Assembly: GCF_963678635.1 (NCBI RefSeq)
Contig: NC_087065.1
Coordinates: 46,004,381 to 46,068,380, forward strand
Length of the DNA: 64,000 bases
Direction: 5' to 3'
Source of the DNA: Symsagittifera roscoffensis
Taxonomy: Eukaryota > Xenacoelomorpha > Acoela > Convolutidae
The notes beneath the pieces are model-generated. The model was not told the DNA's origin. It saw only the letters and a program-made list of their open reading frames with translations, and ran no database searches. This document shows positions 11,961 to 23,372 of the stretch, piece after piece. A program made the position numbers and the translations under genes. The first letter of the stretch is position 1. Every line of letters begins with the position of its first letter.

Positions 11961-12655
11961 GGAAAACTTTCAAGTCAGGAGTGCCAGGTCTTACCAAGAG
12001 ATATGCTACAATTGAACAAAATAATCAAAAAATTAAAATCAAAAATTAGCGAGAAAAAAAATAAACTCAACAGAGGATCGATTAGGGCTAAATTTTGAAA
12101 AAGTTTCAAAATTTTTTGAATTTGCTTCCCGCCTGGGTCGGTTTTCTGATGGGGGGCTTCTCTTCAAACGATTATTTTCAATCATAATTTCTTCCGAAAC
12201 TATATGCCAGGTTACACAATATTAATGGGATGCTTTGAGTCTGTTTTTTTGGACAATTATGTAGAATCGTTTTGTGTTGGTTTCAATGTTATGAGTAGAA
12301 AAAACTGCCCAAAAAAGGACATTTTTTTTCTTATAAAAAAACGGTTTGAAAGGATGGTATAAAGTGATTTCTAATTAGTAAATTTTATCAACAGTACGAT
12401 CCAATGAATCAAGAAAATTAAAATTTAAAGTTTGTTTAGTCTCCAGTTAAAGGAGACACCTGAAAACTATCCATACTGGCTTAAGGATGCTCTTACGTGC
12501 GATTCAGATTTAGTTTTGTGAAATTATTTAATGGAACTTTTTAATTAGTAATTGTTTGGAACGACAACATTTTATGACAACCACTTAAAAATGAAATGTT
12601 AAGCTTTCGAGCTTAGTAGCAAAGTAAGTCTTCGAAAGAAAAGATTAGGAAATAT
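11961..12655. other. Unassigned AT-rich DNA
   Basis: No frames, repeats with relatives or RNA genes recognised. Confidence 0.4.
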
Positions 12656-13518
12656 CCCGCACTGAAGTTTCATGGATAATAATCGATTATATTGGATTTT
12701 TATAGTCAGTCTCTACAAAATAACAAAAATAATCGATTATAATCGATTGAAAATGGATTATAATGATAATATTTTTTAAAGCAATAAAATCCCAATATAA
12801 TCGATTATAATCAATTATTTTCAAAAAAAATTCAAAAGAAAAATAATCCATTTTAATCAATTATAATGGATTATAATCTATTTATTCAAATAATTTTGTG
12901 TTTTGTTTTCATTTTTTCATAATTTTGTTAAACTTAAGTTAGTTATTTTGTTTTCATTTCTTTTCGCTTAATTTCTTTTTTTCCTATTTTCAATCGAGTT
13001 ATTGAAAAGTTATAAAAAGTTACCTATAGATCGCACACCAACCCCTCCCCCCCACCTCTTACTAGAGTTGATGTCCCTTACTAGAGTTAGATGTCCCTAA
13101 ATAGAGAGAGAGGGGGCACGTCGTGATTGGGGGTTTCGTGGGGGGATGGGTAAACGTGAGGGGGTTACGTCGTGGGTTGGGGGGTACGTTGAGGGGGGGG
13201 GGTACGTTGTGGGGGGGGGGGGGGGGGGGTTTGGATGTTGGATACGTTGAGGGGGTACGTTGGGGGGGAGGGAGTACGTTGGCGGGGGGGGGTAAGTTGG
13301 GGCGGGGGGGGGGTGGGGTTGTTGACGTGAAGAGCTGGTCAAAAATGCTGTCTTTGGGCACTTTTTGGAAAATTACTACACATTGGTCGCCTCTGGATGA
13401 ACGTGTTCGTTCGAGTTTTGCAGAAAGTTGCAGAAATTAGAGTCATTATTTACAACATTTATTCAATTTTCATAGATTTTATGTACAAAAAGTAATCCAT
13501 TATATTGAAAACAAAAAT
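12656..13518. mobile_element. Inverted-repeat element, family B, copy 1 (cut by gap)
   Basis: Starts CCCGCACTGAAGTTTCATGG and continues with dense ATCGATTATAAT motifs, then a CCTATAGATC/CACACCAAC block, a G-rich minisatellite, a block reading GAACGTGTTCGTTCGAG, and again ATTATAT-type sequence running into the assembly gap. It matches the complete copy at 21483-22391 in the same order. The right end is hidden by the gap. No protein is encoded. Confidence 0.7.
13112..13318 (+). repeat. G-rich minisatellite (GGGGG-TACGTTG units)
   Basis: Irregular units of a G run plus TACGTTG or close variants repeat about ten times, with G runs up to about 18 bases. The plus strand has many closely spaced G runs and so could form G-quadruplexes. 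The glycine- and proline-rich frames here are by-products. A shorter version sits at the same place in the sister element (21974-22010). Confidence 0.85.
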
Positions 13519-13718
13519 NNNNNNNNNNNNNNNNNNNNNNNNNNNNNNNNNNNNNNNNNNNNNNNNNNNNNNNNNNNNNNNNNNNNNNNNNNNNNNNNNN
13601 NNNNNNNNNNNNNNNNNNNNNNNNNNNNNNNNNNNNNNNNNNNNNNNNNNNNNNNNNNNNNNNNNNNNNNNNNNNNNNNNNNNNNNNNNNNNNNNNNNNN
13701 NNNNNNNNNNNNNNNNNN
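13519..13718. other. Assembly gap (200 N)
   Basis: Exactly 200 unknown bases, probably a placeholder of arbitrary size. It falls inside a G-rich element, a plausible reason for assembly failure. Confidence 1.
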
Positions 13719-14057
13719 CTGCATAATGGAATCTTGCCCAAATGATTCAGTGAATTTATTAAACTAGTTTTTAATCCGAAAAATATATATATTTTGATTT
13801 GAAAACGCTTACTAATTGCAAGCGTATCTAACTCAAACCATTGAAGTTGAATTAGGGGAGTACTTGCTTCAACTGTACGTTTTCTGCAATTGACGTGTTA
13901 TTAAGAAAATTGTTTTACGAATATTCTTTGAAATCTATCAGTCTGATGTAATTTTAGACAAGAAATCAACAACAAAAAATTTCTGATTTTGTTTAATAGA
14001 AGATGATTACAATTTTTAATTTTTATTGCTTAAACTGTCTGGTTGAACCCCATCGGT
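13719..14057. other. Unassigned; possible 3' flank of the next gene piece
   Basis: On the minus strand an AATAAA signal lies at 14022-14027, about 30 bases past the TAA that ends the open frame at 14058. That would suit a polyadenylation site if the exon is terminal. Confidence 0.35.
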
Positions 14058-15149
14058 TTAAAAAAAAAACAGAATATACAATTTGCAAAAAAAAACATTT
14101 TCAAAAAGAAAGAACCGATGTTGGTTACCTGTGGTTGGTCCAAACTGTTGAGTATTGCTTGTTTTTATTGGCAGGTTTCTTGAGTCACACCAAGGCAGAA
14201 TGCGAAATCCTCCAAACTCTGTTCCATCAATTTGTTCAGTGAGCATAGGTGTTTGGTCTATTCTACCCGGTCGTCCATGAAACGTTATCAATAATGATTT
14301 CTCCTGATTGAAACGTAAAAGCAAATTTGCGTTCTCGTGAAGTTTTCTTTGTTGGTATTGTTGTTTAAGATTGGAGCGTAAAAGGTCATTCCAAGTTTCG
14401 CCAGTAAAATCTTCATCTGCTCTTGATTGCTCTGCAATAATATTCAAATGACCATGCCCTTCAGAAGTTGAGTTAATCCATTCTCTCGTGTAATGCATGG
14501 TATTAGTTGAATTGATTCCCATCGTATGTGAATCAAAAGTCACGTTCGAACCAGTTGCACCCGTAATCATGTTTGAGTTATTTGGAATCGCGTAAACGCT
14601 TGAACCATTCGGACCCAAGTTAACGTTATCTGGAATCGTGTTAGCGCTTGAATTGTTCGGACCATAGGTAGCGTCAAAATTGTTGTCGCCCAGCATTGTA
14701 CCAGAAATTATGGGTAATTCATTTGCTCCATTTGAGACATGTTGCAAGTTTTGATGCGGCAGCTGAGCGGGCATCTCGTAATTGGAATCATGGGAAACAT
14801 TTTGAGTGCTAGTGAGATGCACTGGGTGTGGAGGAAACGACATACCTATTCTTGGATGTAAGACACCGTTGGTAACCGAAACCTGTTGACCTCTTTGAAC
14901 TTCCATGGCCATATCTTGAGCGCTATCGTTGTTTTGAAAGACCTGCGACTCCACATTGCCACTGCTGGACGTCATTGCCTCAATACTAGTTTCATCATAA
15001 TAAATTGAGGCACCATTGAATAAGTTATGAATTTCTTCTCGAGTTTTCAGAAATCGGTACTGTTTGACATGTTCCTTATTGTTTTCTACTCTCTCCAAGA
15101 TAGAATAGCTTTTGCTACAGCATTTGTTCACAGCTGCCTTGAAGTTTTT
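14058..15149 (-). CDS. Exon of a possible interferon-regulatory-factor-like gene
   Basis: A 3' splice site (GCTAATTTTTTTAG, AG at 15150-15151) opens directly into a 363-codon frame. It begins KNFKAAVNKC and continues to KQYRFLKTREE. This resembles the end of the IRF tryptophan-cluster DNA-binding domain, where families read W-K-x-N-F-R-x-A-L... and finish near V-Y-R-F/M-L, with the conserved Trp left in the preceding exon. IRFs are nuclear transcription factors of innate immunity, also known outside vertebrates. The middle is Ser/Asn/Gln-rich linker. Near residues 275-330 is SLLITFHGRPGR ... EFGGFRIL, where an IRF association domain might begin, but that match is weak. Two 3' ends are possible: a CACAG|GTAACC donor at 14128-14129, or readthrough to TAA at 14058 followed by AATAAA. 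Earlier exons were not found. The exon is seen; the family is inferred. Confidence 0.45.
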   Translation of the reverse strand, partial: KNFKAAVNKCCSKSYSILERVENNKEHVKQYRFLKTREEIHNLFNGASIYYDETSIEAMTSSSGNVESQVFQNNDSAQDMAMEVQRGQQVSVTNGVLHPRIGMSFPPHPVHLTSTQNVSHDSNYEMPAQLPHQNLQHVSNGANELPIISGTMLGDNNFDATYGPNNSSANTIPDNVNLGPNGSSVYAIPNNSNMITGATGSNVTFDSHTMGINSTNTMHYTREWINSTSEGHGHLNIIAEQSRADEDFTGETWNDLLRSNLKQQYQQRKLHENANLLLRFNQEKSLLITFHGRPGRIDQTPMLTEQIDGTEFGGFRILPWCDSRNLPIKTSNTQQFGPTTGNQHRFFLFENVFFCKLYILFFF

Positions 15150-16149
15150 CTAAAAAAATTAGCTGGACTTGACAAATTATTTGGGTTCAAATTTAGGGAG
15201 TTAGTCTAGGCAAGCCCCGTAAAAAATCAGAAGGTAGTCAAAAAGTATTTTAAAATCTCGCACTGACAAACTTGGGATTTAAATCGATTTAAGCAGTTTT
15301 TGTGGAGATATACTTTGCAAAAATTACTCAACGGAAGCAATTTAGATATTCAACTTGATATCGATTAGTGGATTTAGACGGATTTTTAAGGTAAAAAAAT
15401 TGACTGTTGTGTTCAAAAATTGATTTGAATAAATTTGAATGGATTCTCGCAGGGTAGTGAACTCTATCAAAACCTCACCAACAAAAATGATTTATTTAAC
15501 AATAGTTTTGCCTTTAGTTACTTTTTTTTGAAACTTGAATAAAACTTCTGCTATTTTTTTTTGAAACGAAAAAAAAACTTCTATTAATTTTTTTTCAGTA
15601 TTTTTCAGCAATTTTGCACAGTATCACAGTATTTTTGCAGTCAAAGTAGTTTTTTTGGTTTTTCCACTACAAGGTTTTTTTTTTCATTTTAGCCTTGCAT
15701 TTGTTGTTGTCTTATCATCCTTTTATCGATAACTTTTCTTTTAAATTTGAAGTAGACTGCGTTGATGATAGCGTTTAATTAGCTCCTCGACAAGTTGTTT
15801 GACTGAACACATTAGTTTTGCAGCTTTTGTGGAAAACAATTCACCTAAAACGCATCATTTACAAATATCTTTGTTAGTCTGTATGAGTATAAATGGCAAT
15901 AATTACTACTCTGACAAAACTATTAAGCAAATGTTTAGAACAAAACGTTTTCCAAGACAGACTGTCGTAAATTAGCCATAAAAATACAATCTCATCAAAG
16001 TGGAACAGAGAAAAATCCACATAATTTTAGGCCGCTAATATCTTCTTTACCAGTTTTCAGCAGAAATTTTTCAAAACTACTCATCAATATAAAAATGATT
16101 TCTTAGATGCTTAATAAGATTTTGACTAAAACCAATTCAGTTTAAACCT
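15150..16149. other. Unassigned, probably intron or intergenic
   Basis: AT-rich with T runs. No exon for the first part of an IRF domain was recognised on the minus strand. Confidence 0.4.
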
Positions 16150-16531
16150 AAATCGTCATTAACAAATGCTTTGGTGAACTTCGTTGAAGATATCCGAAAT
16201 GATTCGGAATTGAATCCCAATAAGACACATGCGTTTTTATTGACATCAAAAAAAATGTTTGATAATGTTTCTACAAAAAGCTGAAAACTGGGGACTACGA
16301 GGTCCCATGCTGGCATTGTTGAAATCACATGTGACAAACAGATCACAAGTAGTCAAAATAGGCTCTGAAATATCAAAATTGAAAACTAGTCAAGGTGTAG
16401 TTCCACGGGATTCAGCCCTCGGGCCACTACTGCTCATTTTAAAGACAAATGATTTACCAACGATTGCAAGCTCAGTGAAGACATACTTATACGCTGATGA
16501 TACAACAAGAAAGCAAATACAACAACTCTGA
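16150..16531 (+). pseudogene. Reverse transcriptase fragment of a LINE
   Basis: Two plus-strand frames joined by one frameshift near 16260 cover the centre of a non-LTR reverse transcriptase. The first holds LVNFVEDIRNDSELN and a degraded K-x-F-D-x-V block. The second holds ENWGLRGPMLALLKS, a GVVPRDSALGPLL version of the P-Q-G-S-x-L-G-P block, and the catalytic TYLYADDTT. The PQGS positions have changed to PRDS, so it is inactive even apart from the frameshift. It is better preserved than the remnant at 10900-11960 and comes from a different subfamily. Downstream (to about 16680) similarity fades. Confidence 0.85.
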
Positions 16532-18728
16532 ACCTTGACAAAACAATAAACAAAAAATTTTATAAAAATAATCATAGGCGCAGACAGTATAAAAAAAGAA
16601 ACAGATGATACTAAAAAGGCCTGTATACTAATGGGCTATCACAACGACGCAAAACTAGATTTCAATTTTTCATATTGTTTTCTCGTCACAAAAATTTTTC
16701 ATATTGTGATTTTTTTAATGGCTTGCTCATTTGATTACCTGACGTACTAACAACAGCACAACTAATTGAAACCTTTTTCTAGTCACATTCAACCCATTCT
16801 AAAAGTGTACGACGCAGCTAATAAAACATCACTACAACACTTAAAAAGAAACAAAACAAATTCTTAGAATCCTTTTAAGATAACGGACATAGCAGTCTGT
16901 AACAGAATTTTAAGAAACCGACAAGATGTTCCCAGTTAAAGAATTGCAAAAACAGGAGCTGTTTGAAACAATTATTTAAGTTTTAAATGAAGAATTGAAT
17001 ATTGAAACTCACAAGAACTCAAGTTCCGAGACTTTGATTTGGATTTTTAAAGAGTTTAAAAAAATCAAACCAACAAAAAAATCCTCTGGTAAAAGTCCTA
17101 AAAAAATAGGTCTACGATTTAAAAATGTACTCATTTTTTTCTATTTTTTTTAAGATTAGCTGATACAGTCAGCAATCTTAAAATTAGTAAGAAAAAAAAA
17201 CTTTTTTTTTCGCATATCTTTTGAGATTTCTACATCACAAATAACAAAGAAATGATTGATCTTTTCTTCTAAAACTGAGGTTTTAGAGTTAGAACAACTT
17301 CTATTACCTTACAGAAGAAATTTCATAGTACTTTTTAGAAACTGTACTGCTTAATTAAAGCATCACTTGACTAGGCCTATTAAAACTTTCGATGTCCTTG
17401 CATATCTGACTTAATCAAATGGACAATAAACTTTTGAAACATCTCCGATATGAAAACCAGTTATTAATTTGATTATGATTAGTTTTTATCGGTATAGAAC
17501 TATCCTAGTTTTACCCGGAACTATGCACGAAAAAATGAAAATGAATTCTGAACGCCAAACTGTTAGGCAAATTTTACAGAATATTTTTGCAACAACTACA
17601 TTTACACGTAAAATTGAATGATGCAAAAACTTTAAGGAAACATTTTTTTGACTTTAATTATAGAGACTTGATGAAACTTTCAAAAAACCTAAACTGAGAC
17701 AGACATTATATAAATTGTAAATATCAACTACATTTACAATATTAGGCTTAAAAACGAATAAAATGACTAGAAATACAAAAAATAATTATAGAAAAAATCA
17801 TAAACATATTCTTTTTTTTAAAAAACGTTTGCTATATTTTCTTGAGTTTAGTGGAGTAAAGTTAATATTAAGCATGATTAAGTTTTTGTAAGCGACCCAA
17901 GTCAAGCATCAGCAAATTAAGTCGGTAACTGTCCAAATTGCACAGAATGTTCCGATCATGGTTTTTGAAAATACAAAAAAGAAGTTTTCAAATAAGTATC
18001 ATTTTTTGCGATATACCTTCTGAACGAGCAAGTAAAACTTGGACATATTCGACAGCAATAGTAAAATATAGTAAAATAGGTAAATTGTACTACAGTTTCT
18101 GAAGCAAAGTGACTAGAAAAACGAAAAAAATCATTGAAGAGTCATCATTGCTTTTTTTGCCAAATTCTTTTGAAATTGTGATATTTTTCATTTCAAATTT
18201 CAATCGACTAAAATTATGTTTTTGCGCCTTAAATCAAGCACGAAACTAGACCAAAATCAAAACAGTACTATGGTTTTTCTCGACACCGTGAAAATTTTTA
18301 GGACATTTTCAATTTCCTTTAAATCACGACTGAAAGACTTTTAATATGATATATCACTCGATCAATTCCAATGATTACTTCTGGTTACTGATTTTGCGTG
18401 AAAGACAAGATAAAATAAAAACTAAAACACACCCTAATACAAACTTCCTCCGATTTTTTCAAACTGTTCGATACAAATAAAATAGGTTTCTGAACTGCGC
18501 TTTTGTGGCTCTTTAGTTAAAACTGTTCGACAAAAAGGTGTTAGTCCTTGCTTTTTCTCTAAAACTGGTTAATCTTTTTGGCTTCGATCAAATACAAATT
18601 GAATCATGTCAACACTTGAAGTTTGGGTTAAAAGAATGCAAAAACTTTTGTCTTGGTTTTTGATTTAATTCATCGAGCTTAGAGCATTTTAAGAAAAACT
18701 TCAGAAATGAATCAACGAGACAAATAAC
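16532..18728. other. Unassigned AT-rich DNA
   Basis: About 2.2 kb with no recognisable frame, exon or repeat family. The first 150 bases may be the tail of the RT fragment. Confidence 0.4.
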
Positions 18729-19166
18729 CAGCGCGGATCAAGGAATTTCTCCAGGAGGCGGGGGGGGGGGGGGGGGGGGCGAATTTTCAATTTTATAAGT
18801 TTTGTCGACTTTTTTTAGGTTGACAATATAGATTTTCTGAGCTCTCCCAAATCCTTATAAAGAAGCTAATTTGACCATATTTTCTGCGCTGCAGGCAAAG
18901 TTTTGAAAAAAGTGAAAAAAGGCCAAAAAATTGCGTTTTAAGGCGCTTTTTAAAAAATGTCGAGCAAAAAATCGCGTTTTTTGGCGCGCGCTCCCCCCTC
19001 AAAATTAGTATAGATTGATGCCGAGGGCGCCTTAAGAAACATTTTAAGGTCAGTTAGCCATAAAAGGATATCTCAAAATAGCACAAAGGGGGGCCCTTTG
19101 GGTCGGTGGGGGGTCAAATCCGTAAGAGGGAGGGGGCGCCCCCCCCCCCCCATAAATCTGCTACTG
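18729..19166. mobile_element. hAT-like MITE, decayed
   Basis: Begins CAGCGCGGATCAAGG, then a G run, a GAGCTCTCC-type motif, GGCGCGCGCTCCCCC, a GCCGAGGGCGCCTTA block, CCCTTTGGGTCGG, and ends in a C run with ATAAATCTGCTACTG. The order of blocks matches the intact copy at 38654-39084, whose ends are CAGGGGCGGAT and ATCCACCCCTG. No target duplication is visible here, in keeping with its decay. Confidence 0.65.
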
Positions 19167-19271
19167 CAGATATCATCAGATCAGTTAGCAATACTAGCAG
19201 TAGCTTGCTATATCTTTTCCTGAACATTAAACATTTCAAGACCAGTTTTATTCGACACTGATGTGTAGGTG

Positions 19272-21122
19272 CCCGGGTTGACCAAAAAATGCTTGTCATA
19301 CAATTCTCATAAATAAGAAATTTATTTTCATGCAATTCCATACAATTCCATACGTACAGAAAATTGTATAAAAACTCTATAATAAACATTTTCCCATAAA
19401 TGGAAATTGTATAAATTGTATGATAGATGTTTTCTCCATAAGCCAAAAAGTTGTTTTTTGTTGCTAATTTTATTTTCTGACAAATATTCGGTTATTTTTT
19501 CAACAAACACGAGTGACAAAGACCTTGGTTACTCAAAGCACCAAAAGTTGGACGGTCTTGCCTTATATTGCATAGAAAACGACCTGAATTGTCTTCGAGC
19601 TGTCTTTCATAAATGATATAACAAAAGTAACAAACTTTTAATTTTTGGCTAAGTTTTTCAATGATGATTTTAAAAATTTTTTGAATTTTCAAATTATCAG
19701 ACATTGATCAAGGTATACATAAACACGTCATGCAAAAGAAATAAGAATATTCAGCGGCGTTTTTGAAAAAAAAATTAATTGAAAAAAAAAGCCAAAATTA
19801 TCGTATCCAGGACGACGTTATGCACACAAAAATTTAAAACTTGCATGCAAAAAATTTTGTTTGCGTACAAACTTCAATTTGCGATTGAAAACAAAATAAA
19901 AAAATTTGGGGCAAATTTTCAAAATTACGGTCAAAAATATTCAAAATTTTTGTGTCGTTATTGGAAATTGTAAGGTAAGCTTTTTTTTCAAAAAAAATTT
20001 CAAATCAGTTTTTTGTCTCCAGTCTGTTCAACTGTTCTCAAAAAGCCGCAGAAATGTTTTAATTTTTTTCTTTTGTTTTTCGAAAATGAATGAAAATTTT
20101 ATGACACCCGCATCCAGTTTCAAGCGTTAATAATCGATTATATTACGATTTTAGTACCAGTCTCACTAAAATTGAGAAACAATCGATTTTAATCAATTAA
20201 TAATCGATTATAATCTCTCTTTTTAAAATCAAACTAAAATTAAATATTATCCATTAAAATTGATTATAATTGATTATTTATTCGTCTATTTTTCGATACA
20301 AATCGATTATAATTGATTATAATCCATTATTTTTAATCAAATTTCTATTTCGTTAGTTTTGCACAAAAATCCATTATAATCGATTATAATGAATTATAAT
20401 TCCTTTTGTTTGACCATTTTTGTCTTCGAAATTTTATCTAAATTGCTTATATTTGATGCTTTTTGTGGGCGTTGGTTCCTATGAAAAACGAGAAAAATAT
20501 TTTAAAAGTTTTCCAATTAATTCAATTTTATAAGTTTTTTTTCATTTCTTCCCCATTAGAGTTGCTTTGTGATGCATATTTTAAGCGTTTTTAAACACCA
20601 AAACATCAGCAAATTGATTTAGTTTCATGATTGATTTGGAAAATTTATTTTTCATCTACCGCGAGAACCTTTCCACTCATAGGAAAGGATCTCTATGATA
20701 CTTTTGTTTCGTGGTAAAATTTTGTGTTCAGATGAAGCAAAGTATTCAACAGATCTCTCTTTTAGAGTTTTTCTTATTGGCACAAAAAGAATAACCCATA
20801 AGATATCATTCGAATATAGGAAAATTTCGGCAATATAAGAGATTACAATTTTAACGGTTTTTAGTTGTAACTATAATTAATTATAATCGATTATAAGAGA
20901 TTTTAATCTGTTGGAAAATATCACGATTATAATCAATTATAAATCCCTTAAAGACCTAGTTTTGGTAATTATAATCGATTATAATTGTCAAAAAATCATC
21001 ATTATAATCCGTTATAATCGATTACTTGCGCCTAAATTTGGATGCGGGCAAGCATTTTCTCCATACACTTGATGTATGGAATTAAATGATAAACATTTTT
21101 GGTGTATGGAGGTCAACCCGGG
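19272..21122. mobile_element. Inverted-repeat element, family A, copy 2
   Basis: Opens CCCGGGTTGACC and closes GGTCAACCCGGG like copy 1, with the same subterminal CATACAATT/TTGTATG inverted motifs near both ends. Its centre differs, because 20107-21048 is a separate element that jumped into it. TG flanks both ends, again compatible with a 2-bp target duplication. The short open frames inside it are not supported. Confidence 0.7.
20107..21048. mobile_element. Inverted-repeat element, family B-like, nested
   Basis: Opens CCCGCATCCAGTTTCAAGCG and closes with TTTGGATGCGGG. Inside are many ATCGATTATAATC-type motifs inverted towards both ends. CA is found on both outer sides. It lies wholly within family A copy 2, so it inserted later. 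Confidence 0.65.
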
Positions 21123-21482
21123 TGGTTTTATTGATAGTGAACACGAGACACTGACATTTGACAATCAACTGTCATACGATTGTATGAGGGACTAGAGTTT
21201 TTCTAGATATGAGAAATATCTTGGTATCACTACTTTAATGTATGGATTTCTATGACTATAGTATTTTGCATTAAGCAAAAACACCCTGATTTTTTTTTAT
21301 TTTAAATATTATAACACTTTGTTTCATCGCCAAAAAAGTCATCCGGGATAATATATACTTATCAAAAAGAACAACAATTAAACACTGATTTAAAAACTGC
21401 AGAAGCTCGGAAACACTTGAATGATAAAAGTTGCTAATGTTTAAGTTGCGCTGAGTAACTCTGCTGCAGTTTTTTGACGATC
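21123..21482. other. Unassigned
   Basis: A minus-strand frame of 80 codons (21271-21513) runs into the neighbouring element and has no recognisable domain. Confidence 0.4.
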
Positions 21483-22391
21483 CCCGCACTAATGTTTCAT
21501 GGATAAAATTCAATTATATTGGATTTCCATTGTCAGTCTCTACAAATCAACAAAAATAATCGATAATCGATTGAAAATGGATTATAATGATAAAATTTTC
21601 TCATCAATAAAAACCCAATATAATCGATTATAATCGATTATTTTCAAAAAATTTTATCAAAAGAAAAATAATCCATTTTAATCGATTATAATGGATTATA
21701 ATCTAATCATTCAAATCTTTTTTTTTGTGTTGTTTTCATTTTGTTGGGTTGTTTTCAATTAAATCGCGTCCTCCCCCCCCCCCCCTAAATCCGCCCCTGT
21801 GTTGTTTTCATTTTTTCATAATTTTGTTAAACTTAAGTTAGTTATTTCTTCTCTCAATTAATTTCATTTATTCCTATTTTGAATTGAGTTTTTGAAAAAT
21901 TTCAAAAAGTTGCCTATAGATCCCACACCAACTCCTCCTTCCCGACGCTTACCCGTACTACAGTTACCCGTTACGTTGGGGCGGGGGGGGGGGGGGGGGG
22001 TGGAGGGGGTACGCGAGGAACTGGTCAAAAATGCTGTTTTTGAGCACTTTTTGGAGAATTACTACATATTGGAAAGCTATTACATATTGGCCGCCCCTGG
22101 ACGAACGTGTTCGTTCGAGTTTTGTTGCAGAAAGTTGCAAAAATTAGAGTCATTATTTACAAAACTTAATCCATCATAATTTAATAAAAATCCATTATAT
22201 TGAAAGCAAAAATGGATTATAATTGATTATAATGGATTATAATGGATTTAAGTTTTTCAAAAATTATCGATTATAATGGAAAAAATCGATTAGGTGAACT
22301 AAATATGCTATGATAATCGATTATATAGACAACATTTCAGTCAATGAAAATCCATTATAATCGATTATTACCCATGAAACTTTGGTGCGGG
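21483..22391. mobile_element. Inverted-repeat element, family B, copy 2 (complete)
   Basis: Left end CCCGCACTAATGTTTCATGG, right end CCATGAAACTTTGGTGCGGG, an imperfect inverted repeat of about 20 bp. It continues inward with TAATCGATTATAAT motifs on both sides. The centre carries a CCTATAGATC/CACACCAAC block, a G run, and the GAACGTGTTCGTTCGAG block, as in copy 1. Length 909 bp, no protein. Confidence 0.75.
21766..21801. mobile_element. End fragment of a hAT-like MITE inside family B copy 2
   Basis: A C run followed by TAAATCCGCCCCTG is the right end of the hAT-like MITE. TGTTGTTT follows it and also occurs about 30 bp before it, compatible with an 8-bp target duplication around a mostly deleted insertion. 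Copy 1 of family B lacks it. Confidence 0.5.
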
Positions 22392-22601
22392 TAGTCATAT
22401 ACAAGTTGTATGCATATAATTGCATCACTAGCAGTTTCGGCGAATTGAGTCAACCCGGTTTTCTGACGTTGCGCGGTAAAAACGAGCATCACCAATAAGA
22501 ACGCAGAAGTCCGTTGAGTATGCTGTTTATGTCATGCCAAAACTTCTGCTATATAAGACTGTGTGTGCTTTAATGTTTTTAATTTACCCATTTGAACGTA
22601 C

Positions 22602-22664
22602 CTTCGAGGATCCTTTTTTTGGCGTGCAGCTGCTTGTTTGGCGTGCAGCTGTTTGTTCATAATA
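22602..22664 (-). CDS. Candidate 63-bp internal exon, product unknown
   Basis: On the minus strand a good acceptor (GAAATTGTGTTTTAG) precedes TATT-ATG and an open frame MNKQLHAKQAAARQKKDPR. This stops at a consensus donor (CGAAG|GTACGT, GT at 22600-22601). The exon contains an 18-19-bp internal duplication around GCTGCACGCCAAA. The peptide is short and basic and I cannot assign a family. Whether the ATG is the true start or the exon is internal cannot be told. It lies on the same strand as the exon at 14058-15149 but nothing links the two. Confidence 0.35.
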
Positions 22665-23372
22665 CTAAAACACAATTTCAATAACCAACACGAAAAGAAA
22701 TTGCTCGCGGTTAACTTTTCTGCTATTGAAACAAAAATAACCCTACCAGAAGGGACGTCTTCGGTGTAGATATTAACAAGTCTCAACCTACTAAAAACTG
22801 AAACAATGCATTAGAATTTCTTAGATTTGAGAAAGCCTGGAGCACGATTCGTTGGAAAGTCTGGAGCATGATTTCATATAAGCAAACTTTTTCAATAGGC
22901 TATAAAATTGCCTCAAAGTATCCATTGATCAATCTTCCTCTACACCCCCGCCCCACGCGGGGGAGGGTTAGAGATTGTTCAATTAATCCAGAAAATCATA
23001 TAAGAAAAAATTTTTAAAACCTTTCCAATTACATTTTTTGTCGTCCAACTTAAAAATATACGCAGAGAAAAATTAAATTGAGACGACCGCATTTGCTCCC
23101 GCAAGATTTTCCAAACGGTGCCTTAGTGGCAAATTCCGAAGCAAACTGATGATAGAGTCGGGTTATTCGTCAGCTCAAAGATTATTTTGTTAAACTTTGA
23201 AAAAAAAACGGTCCTTGTTGCTATAATAATCTGTTTTTCAACTCAGAAAAAAAACTTTGTCTGCCTTCAAGTCTCTAAGTTGCTTCTGAAACTTTGTTAA
23301 ATTTCACTTAGAAAGATAGTTAATGTTTTTTAGCGCACTTCGAAAATACTGAGCATGGGAAAGCTACAAAAG
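22665..23372. other. Unassigned; one GC-rich hairpin
   Basis: CTCTACACCCCCGC pairs with GCGGGGGAGGGTTAGAG at 22938-22973 to give a short GC-rich stem with a 5-base loop. Nothing else is recognised. Confidence 0.45.

Noticed and set aside
13062-13440. Proline- and glycine-rich frames
   Set aside because: They are direct translations of the G-rich minisatellite on both strands.
13463-13741. Frames across the two N gaps
   Set aside because: They consist of unknown residues and carry no information.
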